Shown here one piece after another: positions 1 to 6,912 of a stretch of DNA of 26,208 bases. Positions within the stretch are counted from its first letter, which is position 1. Every line of letters begins with the position of its first letter. The notes beneath the pieces were generated by a model that was given only the letters and a program-made list of their open reading frames with translations, was not told where the DNA came from and did no database searches. Where the stretch lies: NCBI GenBank assembly GCA_017419065.1, contig JAFOMB010000102.1, positions 1 to 26,208 on the forward strand. The letters are read 5' to 3'. Position numbers and translations under genes: made by a program. This stretch comes from Erysipelotrichaceae bacterium. GTDB lineage: Bacteria > Bacillota_I > Bacilli_A > Erysipelotrichales > Erysipelotrichaceae.

Positions 1-1691
1 ACCGACATCAGGACATGGGCGAAGATACCGGAGACATTGGAATACTTATTGGCCGGGATGCCTTTCGGATAGAGTCGGGAGATGAGATCGAAGAGATCCA
101 TCGAAGCCTCTCCTAATAGCGTCATCGTCTGATACGGCAGGGCATTCTCAAAGCCTCCCTTGAGGAATTGATCGGCATCCTGATAGCGCAGATACGGCTC
201 GACCAGAGTCGTAGCGGCCTTGTCGACAGAGGCGGCCGGCAGTTTCTCGTTCTTGGACAGCCAGATGCTTTCCCGGACTCTTTCCAGTTCTCCCTTCTGA
301 AGTAAAGGAGAGATGACGATGTGCGGTTTTTCAATATTCGGGATCGGGATCGTCGAGATGATGAAGTCGACATTGTCGAGGATGCTTGGATCATTCTGGA
401 TGTTGAAGAGGGAATTCATGGAGACGATGTGGATGTTCGGGAGGTTGTTGATAAGGCGGGTAGCCAGGAGCTTGGAGGCAGATCGTCCGGTATTGCAGAC
501 GACCATGACATTGGTATCCTGGATCTTCTCAGCCTTGTCGAAGCTCCTCAGGAAGTATAGAGTGATATAGCCGGCTTCATTGTCATCCAGTTCAAAGGAG
601 AAGTATCTGGAGAACTGCTGACAGGCGGATTTGACCAGCTGGAACTCATTCGGATAGGAAGAGCGTATCTCTTCTAAAAGAGGATTCTCTCTCGGTAAAC
701 CGGTATTCCTCGCATCGATCGTGCTCTTCAGATGGACCATCAGGTCTATCTTCAAAGAGTCATAGTCATCGATCTGATACATGCCGGAATTGGAGACAAA
801 GCGGATGAGGGAATCGACAGCCTCCGGAAGGACGGCTTCGATCTCGGAACCGCTGTCTTCGGAATAGTCTGTCGTGACAGACAGGATATGACGGCACTGG
901 CTGACACCTTCCTTCAGGAAGACGACAGAGAAGCGGTCTTCCAGGAAGAGGATGAACTGATTCAGTTTGTTTCTCTCTAAGCGTTCCTTAGAATAGGTCG
1001 CCCGGGCATCGTTGCGGGAATGGCTGATCAGGCAATAGAGGAGACAGTAGAGCTGATGATAATGGGAGATATAGAGGAGGAGGTTGTTAGAGAGGAAACG
1101 CATCGTCTCCGACATCTTCTCCTGCATGTCTTCCCGGATGATATTGTTTTCCTTTGAAGAGAGAGTACTGTAAATGACTTCATCGCTGTACTGTCTCAGC
1201 AGTGTTTCACAGAGCCTCAGGATATCCTTGATCCTTCCGTTGAGGAAATAGCCCTTGTTGGCGAAACGCTGAAGGGAGAGGTGATAGGCCTCCAGAAAGG
1301 TATTGACGTCCTTGATCGTCGTATTGACCGTACCGCGGGAGACTTCAAAGCGCTCCGCCAGTTCACTGGCAGAGATGGCCTCCTTCTCAAAGAGGAAGTT
1401 TATCAGTAATAAGGCAACTCTCTCCTGTTCAGAGAGATATGGAAAGTCCTTCTGATTGAGGACCTTCTGAAAACTGGATGAGAGCTTCTTCTTGGCAGAG
1501 ATGCGCATGCCCTGACCCGGGATGCGGATGATCTCCGCGCCGTTTTTCACTGCGTATTCTGAGATCTCCTGGATGTCATTGCGGACTGTCCGGAGGGAGA
1601 CCTTATACTTATCGGCGAGATTCTGCGCTGTGATGAGAACACTGGTATTTTCCAGGTCTTCGATCATTGAACGCTGTCTTTTATTCAGCAT
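1..1691 (-). CDS. BglG/MtlR-type PRD transcription regulator (C-terminus beyond window)
   Basis: The minus strand is open from the ATG at 1691-1689 to the window edge (563 codons read with no stop), so the 3' end is missing. Domains in order: HTH at about 1-60 (LADKYKVSLRTVRNDI), a second HTH at about 85-150 (ASELAERFEVSRGTVNTTI), a degenerate PRD1 at about 180-290, and PRD2 at about 300-390 with His320 (MVHLKS). An EIIB-like domain starts at about 395 with Cys399 (VVCNTGRSASK), and the start of an EIIA-like region lies at the edge. Such proteins are DNA-binding activators whose PRD and EII domains are phosphorylated by PTS proteins. The second conserved PRD2 His appears to be Tyr379 (YITLYF). 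The start overlaps the MATE stop by 11 nt and a GAGG lies just upstream, suggesting translational coupling. It is the likely regulator of the divergent operon from 3316. That role is inferred from position. Confidence 0.9.
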   Translation of the reverse strand, partial: MLNKRQRSMIEDLENTSVLITAQNLADKYKVSLRTVRNDIQEISEYAVKNGAEIIRIPGQGMRISAKKKLSSSFQKVLNQKDFPYLSEQERVALLLINFLFEKEAISASELAERFEVSRGTVNTTIKDVNTFLEAYHLSLQRFANKGYFLNGRIKDILRLCETLLRQYSDEVIYSTLSSKENNIIREDMQEKMSETMRFLSNNLLLYISHYHQLYCLLYCLISHSRNDARATYSKERLERNKLNQFILFLEDRFSVVFLKEGVSQCRHILSVTTDYSEDSGSEIEAVLPEAVDSLIRFVSNSGMYQIDDYDSLKIDLMVHLKSTIDARNTGLPRENPLLEEIRSSYPNEFQLVKSACQQFSRYFSFELDDNEAGYITLYFLRSFDKAEKIQDTNVMVVCNTGRSASKLLATRLINNLPNIHIVSMNSLFNIQNDPSILDNVDFIISTIPIPNIEKPHIVISPLLQKGELERVRESIWLSKNEKLPAASVDKAATTLVEPYLRYQDADQFLKGGFENALPYQTMTLLGEASMDLFDLISRLYPKGIPANKYSNVSGIFAHVLMS

Positions 1692-3039
1692 AGCTGTCCT
1701 CACTTTCCTTTAACCTTTCCGGGAAGTCCCTGCATAAATATAGTAACAGAAAGAAAGTCATCCAGTCGGAGACCGGCTGAGCGAGATAGATCCCCAATTC
1801 ATGGAGAAGAGGCGGTAAGAAGAGAACGATCGGGATATAGAAGAGACCCTGTCGGCTGATGGATAACAGGAAAGATCTCCTGCTTTCCTTGAAGGCCTGT
1901 AAAGTCGTCGCATAGACGTGATAGATACCCAGTACCGGAAGAGAGAAGGCATAGCCCTTCAGCATCATGAAACTGTAATAGACGATATCCGGATCATCGC
2001 CGAGAAGACGGACGATCCTGTCTCCCTTGAAATAGAAGAGGAAGGAAGAAAGGATGCCTATGGTGAGGATGATGATGTGGGAGAGGTGTAAGGCCTCTTT
2101 GATCCTTTTCTTATTGCCGGCCCCGTAGTTATAGGCGGTAAACGGCTGAAGACCCTGGGAATAGCCTCCGAAGATCCCGGTGAGGATGCGCAGGGATTTC
2201 TTGGCAACACCCATGGCCGCAACGAGAGCGGTAGAATAGTTTCCGGCAGCCCGGATCAGGAAGGTGATGGAGAAGCTCGGCAGGGCGTTTCTCACAAAGG
2301 CTGCGGAACCGACCGAGAAGATATCGGCAGCGGCTTCCTTGTCGAAGGAGAGATCGCTGATCTTCCATGGAAGGGGATTGCCTTTCTTCAGCATCCTCCA
2401 GATCATCATTCCCATGGAGGTGTACTGGGAGAGGATCGTAGCTAAAGCGGCGCCTCTGATGCCTAAACCCAGTCCATAGTCAAACATGAGAAGGGGATCG
2501 AGGACAGTATTGAGGATGATGCCGGTAAAGATGGCGATCATCGGGAAGCGGACGATGCCCTGGGAACGTAAGAGGTAGGTCAATACCTGCTTTCCGATCA
2601 GAGCCACACCGCCCAGTAAAATGATGAACATATAGTCATAGGCATAGCCGATGACGTCGTCTTCGATATTGAAAAGAGGCAGGATCTGTCTAAGGAAAAT
2701 GATGAAGAGGAGGCTGCAGAAAAGCGACACTGTCAAAGCCAGAAAGACAGAGGTCTCCTGGGCCTTCTTCGCCTTCTCTTTCTTCCCGGCTCCCAGCAGA
2801 CGGCTGATGCAGGAACCCGATCCTACGGCGATGCCGTCTCCGAAGGACTGCAGGATCATGGTCAGAGGCAGTCCGACCGTCGTAGCGGCGATCATGGCCG
2901 GGTCGTGAAGCAGGGAAACGAAATGCGTATCGATGATATTGTAGATGACTGTGACTAAAGAAGAGAGGATGGCAGGGATCGTCAGCTTGACGATCGCAGA
3001 CGGTACTTTTTCTTCTTTCATGATAAACAGTTCATCCAT
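1681..3039 (-). CDS. MATE family multidrug/sodium efflux transporter
   Basis: A 452-residue, very hydrophobic protein of normal MATE length with about 12 membrane segments. The N-terminal part carries the usual pattern after a short cytosolic lead (IPAILSSLVTVIYNIIDTHF), and a GSGSCISRLLGAG stretch lies in the first half. MATE proteins export cationic or other small molecules against H+ or Na+. The open frame extends upstream to 3222, but I choose the ATG at 3039 because GGAGGA sits 7 nt upstream on the minus strand and the extra residues would run through the promoter region. An alternative in-frame ATG at 3054 lacks this spacing. It is the first gene of a two-gene unit with the PRD regulator. 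Its substrate, and why an exporter sits beside a PTS-type regulator, are unknown. Confidence 0.9.
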   Translation of the reverse strand: MDELFIMKEEKVPSAIVKLTIPAILSSLVTVIYNIIDTHFVSLLHDPAMIAATTVGLPLTMILQSFGDGIAVGSGSCISRLLGAGKKEKAKKAQETSVFLALTVSLFCSLLFIIFLRQILPLFNIEDDVIGYAYDYMFIILLGGVALIGKQVLTYLLRSQGIVRFPMIAIFTGIILNTVLDPLLMFDYGLGLGIRGAALATILSQYTSMGMMIWRMLKKGNPLPWKISDLSFDKEAAADIFSVGSAAFVRNALPSFSITFLIRAAGNYSTALVAAMGVAKKSLRILTGIFGGYSQGLQPFTAYNYGAGNKKRIKEALHLSHIIILTIGILSSFLFYFKGDRIVRLLGDDPDIVYYSFMMLKGYAFSLPVLGIYHVYATTLQAFKESRRSFLLSISRQGLFYIPIVLFLPPLLHELGIYLAQPVSDWMTFFLLLYLCRDFPERLKESEDSYAE

Positions 3040-3097
3040 AATAGAGTCCTCCATCCTTATCCTAAGGAGAAAGAGGAGGGAAAGACGGTATAAATGT

Positions 3098-3245
3098 TTG
3101 CACCAAAAGGGAAAATTATTGACATATATAGCGGATTTCCAAAATGGATTTATCACAATAAAGCCTTTAAAATAGGGATATTTACGCTGTTTTGTTATGG
3201 TGAAATACACTGATACAGACATTATCTGTCAGAAAATTGCACCAA
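3098..3245. promoter_or_regulatory. Divergent control region with repeated TTGCACCAA box
   Basis: The 276 bp between the MATE start (3039) and the amidohydrolase start (3316) hold no gene. The nonamer TTGCACCAA occurs twice in the same orientation, at 3098-3106 and 3237-3245, the first just downstream of the candidate MATE -10. Between them at 3215-3229 is a short dyad, ACAGA-5 nt-TCTGT. These are candidate operators for the neighbouring PRD regulator (inference). I could not find a convincing plus-strand -35/-10 pair for the operon starting at 3316. Confidence 0.35.
3115..3142 (-). promoter_or_regulatory. Candidate promoter of the MATE-regulator unit
   Basis: On the minus strand TTGGAA (3137-3142) and AATAAT (3115-3120) are separated by 16 bp, a fair match to a vegetative -35/-10 pair. 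It lies about 75 bp upstream of the chosen MATE start. The match is moderate and nothing else supports it. Confidence 0.35.
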
Positions 3246-3315
3246 TGATGAAGGAAAAGGAACTTTGGAAACTCTTAAAGAAAGGAAATAATGGAGGCGA
3301 AGGAGGGCAAGTACC

Positions 3316-4482
3316 ATGAAAGAACTGATCATCAGAAACGGATTACTGATCGATAAGAAGAATGGCTACCATGCCGAAAAGAAGGATATCTACGTAAAAG
3401 ACGGAAAGATCGAAAAGATCGAAGACCATATCGAAATGCCGGGTGTCGAAGTGATCGATGCCGAAGGATCCTATGTCTCTGCCGGATTTATCGATATCCA
3501 CATCCATAACAATCTCAAACCTCAGCCTGGCAGAAAGCACGAACCGGCTCCGCTGGAAAGCGTCGACGAGATCGGTGTCGACCGCGGTGCTACGACGGTC
3601 ATCGAATGCGGTTCCTGGTGTGTACAGGACATCGATGAATTCGTCGAAAAGAGCGATGCTGCCAGATCACGCTACTACACGCTGTTAAGCGGACACGGCG
3701 AAGAGGGCTTCGGTACCCTGGGTTCCCAGGATGTTGAAAAGATCAACCCGGAGCACTACTACGAAGTCGTGAAGAGACATCCGGGCTATGTCCTCGGTCT
3801 CAAGGTCGCCAACAGCAACACCATCACCAATGACAGAGGCTACAGCCTCACCAAGCATGCGAAGATGATCGCCAAGCATCTCGGCATGCCGCTCACGATC
3901 CATATCGGCAACTTCCCGCCGGATCCGATGGGACTCATCGAATTCCTCGAGGAAGGCGATGTCGTGACACACACCTACCATGGCAAGGAAGTCTCTCTCT
4001 TCAAGCCGGACGGCACTCCGAAAGACGGAGTCGTCAGAGCCAGAAAGAGAGGCGTCCTCTTCGATGTCGGACACGGTTCCGCCAGCTTCTCCTTCGCGGT
4101 CTATGACCGTGCCAGAAGAAAGGGCTTCTTACCGGATATGATCTCCACCGACATCCGTGCCATCAACATCACCGGTCCTGTCTTCTCTTTACCGACTGTC
4201 ATGTCCAAGTTCCTCAGCCTGGATATGCCATTAGAAGATGTCGTAGAGAAAGTCACCTCCAAGCCGGCAGAAGTCTATCATCTGAATGACCTCGGAGAAC
4301 TGAAAGTCGGAAAGGCTGCCGACATCGAGATCTTCCATGTCGAAGACGTCGATATCGAACTGCCGGACTGCTACTACAATATGCAGCGCGTCAATAAACT
4401 GATCCGTCCGACCAGTGTCATCGTTTCAAAACACGACGGGAGTGAAGTCTATCCTGTTGTAGCAGGTAGTCCAATGGAATAA
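3316..4482 (+). CDS. Amidohydrolase/deacetylase family metallohydrolase (cog3964 type)
   Basis: A 388-residue amidohydrolase-superfamily TIM barrel. Visible metal-site elements: HIH at residues 62-64 after GFID, a likely carbamylated Lys163 (GLKVAN), His196 (TIHIG), His219 (THTYHG) and Asp279 (STDI). The family is often mislabelled dihydroorotase or adenine deaminase. Characterised cog3964 members hydrolyse N-acyl or ester bonds of small acids. In this operon it would remove an acyl group from the substrate before or after uptake. It has no signal peptide, so it acts in the cytosol. AGGAGGG lies 8 nt before the ATG. It is the first gene of the operon, and the next gene begins 2 nt after its stop. 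The exact substrate cannot be read from sequence. Confidence 0.9.
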   Translation: MKELIIRNGLLIDKKNGYHAEKKDIYVKDGKIEKIEDHIEMPGVEVIDAEGSYVSAGFIDIHIHNNLKPQPGRKHEPAPLESVDEIGVDRGATTVIECGSWCVQDIDEFVEKSDAARSRYYTLLSGHGEEGFGTLGSQDVEKINPEHYYEVVKRHPGYVLGLKVANSNTITNDRGYSLTKHAKMIAKHLGMPLTIHIGNFPPDPMGLIEFLEEGDVVTHTYHGKEVSLFKPDGTPKDGVVRARKRGVLFDVGHGSASFSFAVYDRARRKGFLPDMISTDIRAINITGPVFSLPTVMSKFLSLDMPLEDVVEKVTSKPAEVYHLNDLGELKVGKAADIEIFHVEDVDIELPDCYYNMQRVNKLIRPTSVIVSKHDGSEVYPVVAGSPME

Positions 4483-4484
4483 GC

Positions 4485-4787
4485 ATGGAAAGAATCGAAA
4501 ACGTACAGGAATACATCGACCACAGTCTGGCTGAAAAGGACATCGTCGTCCCGGAAGAGTTCAGACCGGTCTTCGAAAATCACGTGAATGTCCTCTCCAG
4601 ACGTCTGGAGAATGACGAATGTGTCAATGAAGATCCAAGCGAACTGGAAAAACAGCTGAGCACGGACAGCATTGAAACATCCAAAGAAATACTCAAACCG
4701 CTGTTCTTACAGTTCGGAGTAGAAGAGAACAGATCGGAAATCGCATTATTTGCCTTATATATCAATTTAGCAAAAGGAGGAATGTAA
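4485..4787 (+). CDS. Stand-alone PRD domain protein
   Basis: A 100-residue protein that is a single PTS regulation domain with no DNA-binding part. The first PRD histidine is present at His33 in ENHVNVLSRRL. The second conserved position, normally a His in a (D/S)EIALLAIH-type motif, is Tyr92 in SEIALFALYI. The start codon is 2 nt after the amidohydrolase stop without a strong separate ribosome binding site, which suggests coupled translation. Small PRD proteins accompany SFCGS/DUF4310-type operons. The function is not known. It could sense phosphorylation state, or dimerise with the PRD2 of the regulator encoded at 1-1691. Confidence 0.85.
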   Translation: MERIENVQEYIDHSLAEKDIVVPEEFRPVFENHVNVLSRRLENDECVNEDPSELEKQLSTDSIETSKEILKPLFLQFGVEENRSEIALFALYINLAKGGM

Positions 4788-4788
4788 A

Positions 4789-5154
4789 ATGGCAAAACCG
4801 TTAGTTGTGATTGGACACCGTATGGGCAAAGGAGAAAGAATCGCCAAGGGCGTTGAAGCAGCCGGCGGCGAAGCTTACGTCATCCCGGGAATGCTGGCTG
4901 ATATGAAGCTGGGCGATGTCATGAATGAGAAGAATGCCGATATCGGCCTGAGCTTCTGCGGAAGCGGCGGTGCCGGTGCTCTGACTGCCGCCAACAAGTA
5001 CGGCTACAAGTTCAAACAGTACCAGAGAACAGCTGATGCCTTCGCTACAGCGGTCAAGGACGGCTGCAAGGTCATAGGCGGTCCGTTCATGGATAACGAA
5101 GAACTCGGCGAAGCTGTCGTCAAGGCATGGAAAGAAGTCCATGGAGAAGAATAG
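4789..5154 (+). CDS. Glycine-rich SFCGS family protein
   Basis: A 121-residue soluble protein. The family signature SFCGSGGAG is at residues 55-63, with Cys57 followed by a Gly-rich loop and TAANKYGYK. The N-terminus has a beta strand (LVVIGH) then GKGERIAKG, giving the look of a small Rossmann-like alpha/beta protein. AGGAGG lies 8 nt before the ATG, which is 1 nt after the PRD stop. The Cys-Gly-rich loop recalls the phosphocysteine loop of PTS EIIB proteins and the CNTGAGAAL stretch I remember from E. coli YhfU (DUF2620). This resemblance is by eye and does not establish function. It is probably a cytosolic component working with the DUF4312/4311/4310 products encoded next. Confidence 0.9.
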   Translation: MAKPLVVIGHRMGKGERIAKGVEAAGGEAYVIPGMLADMKLGDVMNEKNADIGLSFCGSGGAGALTAANKYGYKFKQYQRTADAFATAVKDGCKVIGGPFMDNEELGEAVVKAWKEVHGEE

Positions 5155-5428
5155 TCTCACACATAAGGAAATGCTGGTGGAGATCAAAGGGGTCTCCCGT
5201 ACATCCAAGGAAGATGCCGTCAATGCGGCCTTCCGCAACCTCCGGGCAGAGATCGCCAAGAAGGATAACTGCCTGATCGTCTATATGAAGCCCACTGCAG
5301 TGTACGTCAAGGAACTTCAGACAGAAGAATACACAGAGAAATTTCTGTTCTTCTTCATGCCGAGAAAAAAGGAAAATGTCAAAGTCACTCTTGAAGTCGC
5401 TGTGGAATATGAAGCATTAGAAATCTAA
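5141..5428 (+). CDS. DUF4312 family protein
   Basis: A 95-residue soluble protein, predicted alpha/beta: a strand at about 11-17, the helix SKEDAVNAAFRNLRAEI at about 22-38, then strands near CLIVYMK, FLFFFMP and VKVTLEVAVEYE. It has no catalytic motif that I recognise. The ATG at 5141 lies inside the end of the SFCGS gene (14-nt overlap), which points to a fixed stoichiometry. A later ATG at 5171 has an AAGGA too close to work well, so I keep 5141. It always seems to travel with SFCGS, DUF4311 and DUF4310 (family knowledge). No function is assigned. Confidence 0.85.
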   Translation: MEKNSLTHKEMLVEIKGVSRTSKEDAVNAAFRNLRAEIAKKDNCLIVYMKPTAVYVKELQTEEYTEKFLFFFMPRKKENVKVTLEVAVEYEALEI

Positions 5429-5446
5429 TAGAAAGGGGAATTATTA

Positions 5447-6184
5447 ATGCTAATCTTTATTGAATCCATCATCATCGGTGCCTTAGCAGGTTTCGGTGTT
5501 GGTGCCGGTGCCGCCAGAATGTTCCATGCTCCGGAAGTTCAGGCAGCCGGTGCGTTCAGAACAATGGGTGAAATGAACGCATGTCTGGGAGACCCGATCT
5601 CTCACTTCAGTTTTGGTTTCTCATTCTACCTCAACAGTGCAGCTCAGAACCTCGCTGCCGGTATCATGGACCAGGACTTCCTGCATCGTACGATCCCGAA
5701 CGTTGCTGCCGGTATTCTGACACTGCGCAACAAGAACGTTGAAGAGACCGTCTACAATCCATTCAAGATGGCTGTAGTCGGTGCCGTTGTCGGTGCCGTC
5801 CTCTATCCGATCATCAACCTGTCTGCTCAGCTGGTTCCGTCCTATGTCTCCGGTACGATGACGACGATCTTCGGCCCGGCTGTCAGCAACATGCTGATCG
5901 TCATGGAATGTCTGTATCTCATTGCTGCTCTTGACAACGGCAAGTATACAGGTATCGCCGGCATCATCCTCGGTGCTGTCTCCAGACTCGTTTCCGGTAA
6001 CGCTACTCCGGGTCTCATCCTGGGTATCCTGACCGGTAAGACGATCGAAATGAACGGTATCAAGTCCAACATCTCCAAGGTCTTCATCGTCATCATGGTC
6101 GTTATCTGGGGTCTGATCGCACACTTCCGTGGATTCTTCCCGAAACTGATTGCAGCCTTTGCAGCTCTGCACATCGGCGGTTAA
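5447..6184 (+). CDS. DUF4311 family integral membrane protein
   Basis: A 245-residue glycine- and alanine-rich membrane protein. Hydrophobic segments lie at about 3-25, 105-125, 136-162, 168-198 and 211-230. A hydrophilic loop at about 26-100 includes HFSFGFSFY and the conserved-looking CLGDPISHF. Residues 111-197 align without gaps to residues 119-205 of the DUF4310 protein encoded next, with shared VGAV-GA, VP, AL, GI-G-I-GA and N---G-I-G positions. It is most likely one half of a membrane transporter or channel. AAAGGGGA lies upstream of the ATG. The family is uncharacterised to my knowledge, and the substrate is inferred only from the neighbouring amino-sugar acid catabolic genes. Confidence 0.88.
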   Translation: MLIFIESIIIGALAGFGVGAGAARMFHAPEVQAAGAFRTMGEMNACLGDPISHFSFGFSFYLNSAAQNLAAGIMDQDFLHRTIPNVAAGILTLRNKNVEETVYNPFKMAVVGAVVGAVLYPIINLSAQLVPSYVSGTMTTIFGPAVSNMLIVMECLYLIAALDNGKYTGIAGIILGAVSRLVSGNATPGLILGILTGKTIEMNGIKSNISKVFIVIMVVIWGLIAHFRGFFPKLIAAFAALHIGG

Positions 6185-6202
6185 TGAAAGGAGAACTCAA
6201 TT

Positions 6203-6841
6203 ATGTCTGAAAAAGTAACTAAGAAATATGATGGCATTTTCATGAAGGATTGGTTCTTCATCGTCATCTGTATCTGCATCTGTGCCGGTATCGTCGGTTC
6301 TACTCACATGTACATGACTTACAATACCGGTTTCATGAACAACCTCACCATCGGTCAGATGCTGAAGAGCGGCGACTACGCTTCTGCAGCAGGTTATGGT
6401 GCCGGCTTCCTGATCGCCAGAGTCCTCGAAGGACCACTGGTAGGTCTCGTTGATATCGGTGGTTCCATGATGACCGGTGTCGGTGCCGGTATCCCGGGTA
6501 TGTTATATGAAGCAGGCTACGGCTGGCTCTTCGACAACATCGCTACTTCCTTATTAGTCGGTGCTGTCTCCGGTGCTGCTATCGGTGCTGTCATCTTAGC
6601 GATCCGTAAGTTCGTCCCGAACGGCATCCAGGCCGGCGGTACAGATATCATGATGGGTGTCGGTCACCAGTTATCTCTCTGGTTAGGCCCGCTCTTCCTC
6701 TTATCCGCATTACAGATGTCCATCCCGATCGGTATCTTCGGTGCCATCGGCGGTGCGATCTTCTACAAGATGGACAAGAACATCGTCGGTGGTATCATCA
6801 TCGGTATGTTCATCGCCAGCTTCTTCTGGCCTCTTGTCTAA
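6203..6841 (+). CDS. DUF4310 family integral membrane protein
   Basis: A 212-residue membrane protein with hydrophobic segments at about 17-36, 63-74, 78-100, 112-134, 155-170, 173-188 and 193-212. It is rich in Gly (GVGAGIPGM, GAVSGAAIGAV, GAIGGAIF). It ends in the membrane with WPLV. It is the last of the SFCGS-DUF4312-DUF4311-DUF4310 block, begins 18 nt after DUF4311 with AAAGGAGAA ahead of its ATG, and is followed by a strong hairpin at 6862-6891. The similarity to DUF4311 suggests a heteromeric membrane unit. A transporter role is inference. Confidence 0.88.
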   Translation: MSEKVTKKYDGIFMKDWFFIVICICICAGIVGSTHMYMTYNTGFMNNLTIGQMLKSGDYASAAGYGAGFLIARVLEGPLVGLVDIGGSMMTGVGAGIPGMLYEAGYGWLFDNIATSLLVGAVSGAAIGAVILAIRKFVPNGIQAGGTDIMMGVGHQLSLWLGPLFLLSALQMSIPIGIFGAIGGAIFYKMDKNIVGGIIIGMFIASFFWPLV

Positions 6842-6861
6842 TCGCGTATCGATCTAATCAT

Positions 6862-6891
6862 AGGGGCAAGGCAACTGACTGCCTTGCCCCT
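6862..6891 (+). terminator. Intercistronic GC-rich hairpin between DUF4310 and 6PGDH genes
   Basis: Stem AGGGGCAAGGCA (6862-6873) pairs perfectly with TGCCTTGCCCCT (6880-6891) around a 6-nt loop. The following bases TATCAAAAC give only a poor U-tract. It is more likely a partial terminator or an mRNA-processing/stability element that lowers expression of the three downstream enzymes than a full stop. Confidence 0.7.
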
Positions 6892-6912
6892 TATCAAAAC
6901 AAAGGAGAACAA

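Noticed and set aside
3040..3222. Upstream extension of the MATE frame
   Set aside because: It would translate the control region; GGAGGA is correctly spaced for the ATG at 3039, and the shorter protein has the family length.
3226..3241. Possible sigma-54 promoter ending in TTGCA
   Set aside because: The -24 GG expected about 10 nt upstream is not there, so the match is only to the -12 half.
5621..6172. Minus-strand 183-aa open frame opposite DUF4311
   Set aside because: Asp/Thr-rich shadow of a membrane gene; no start signal and no recognisable domain.
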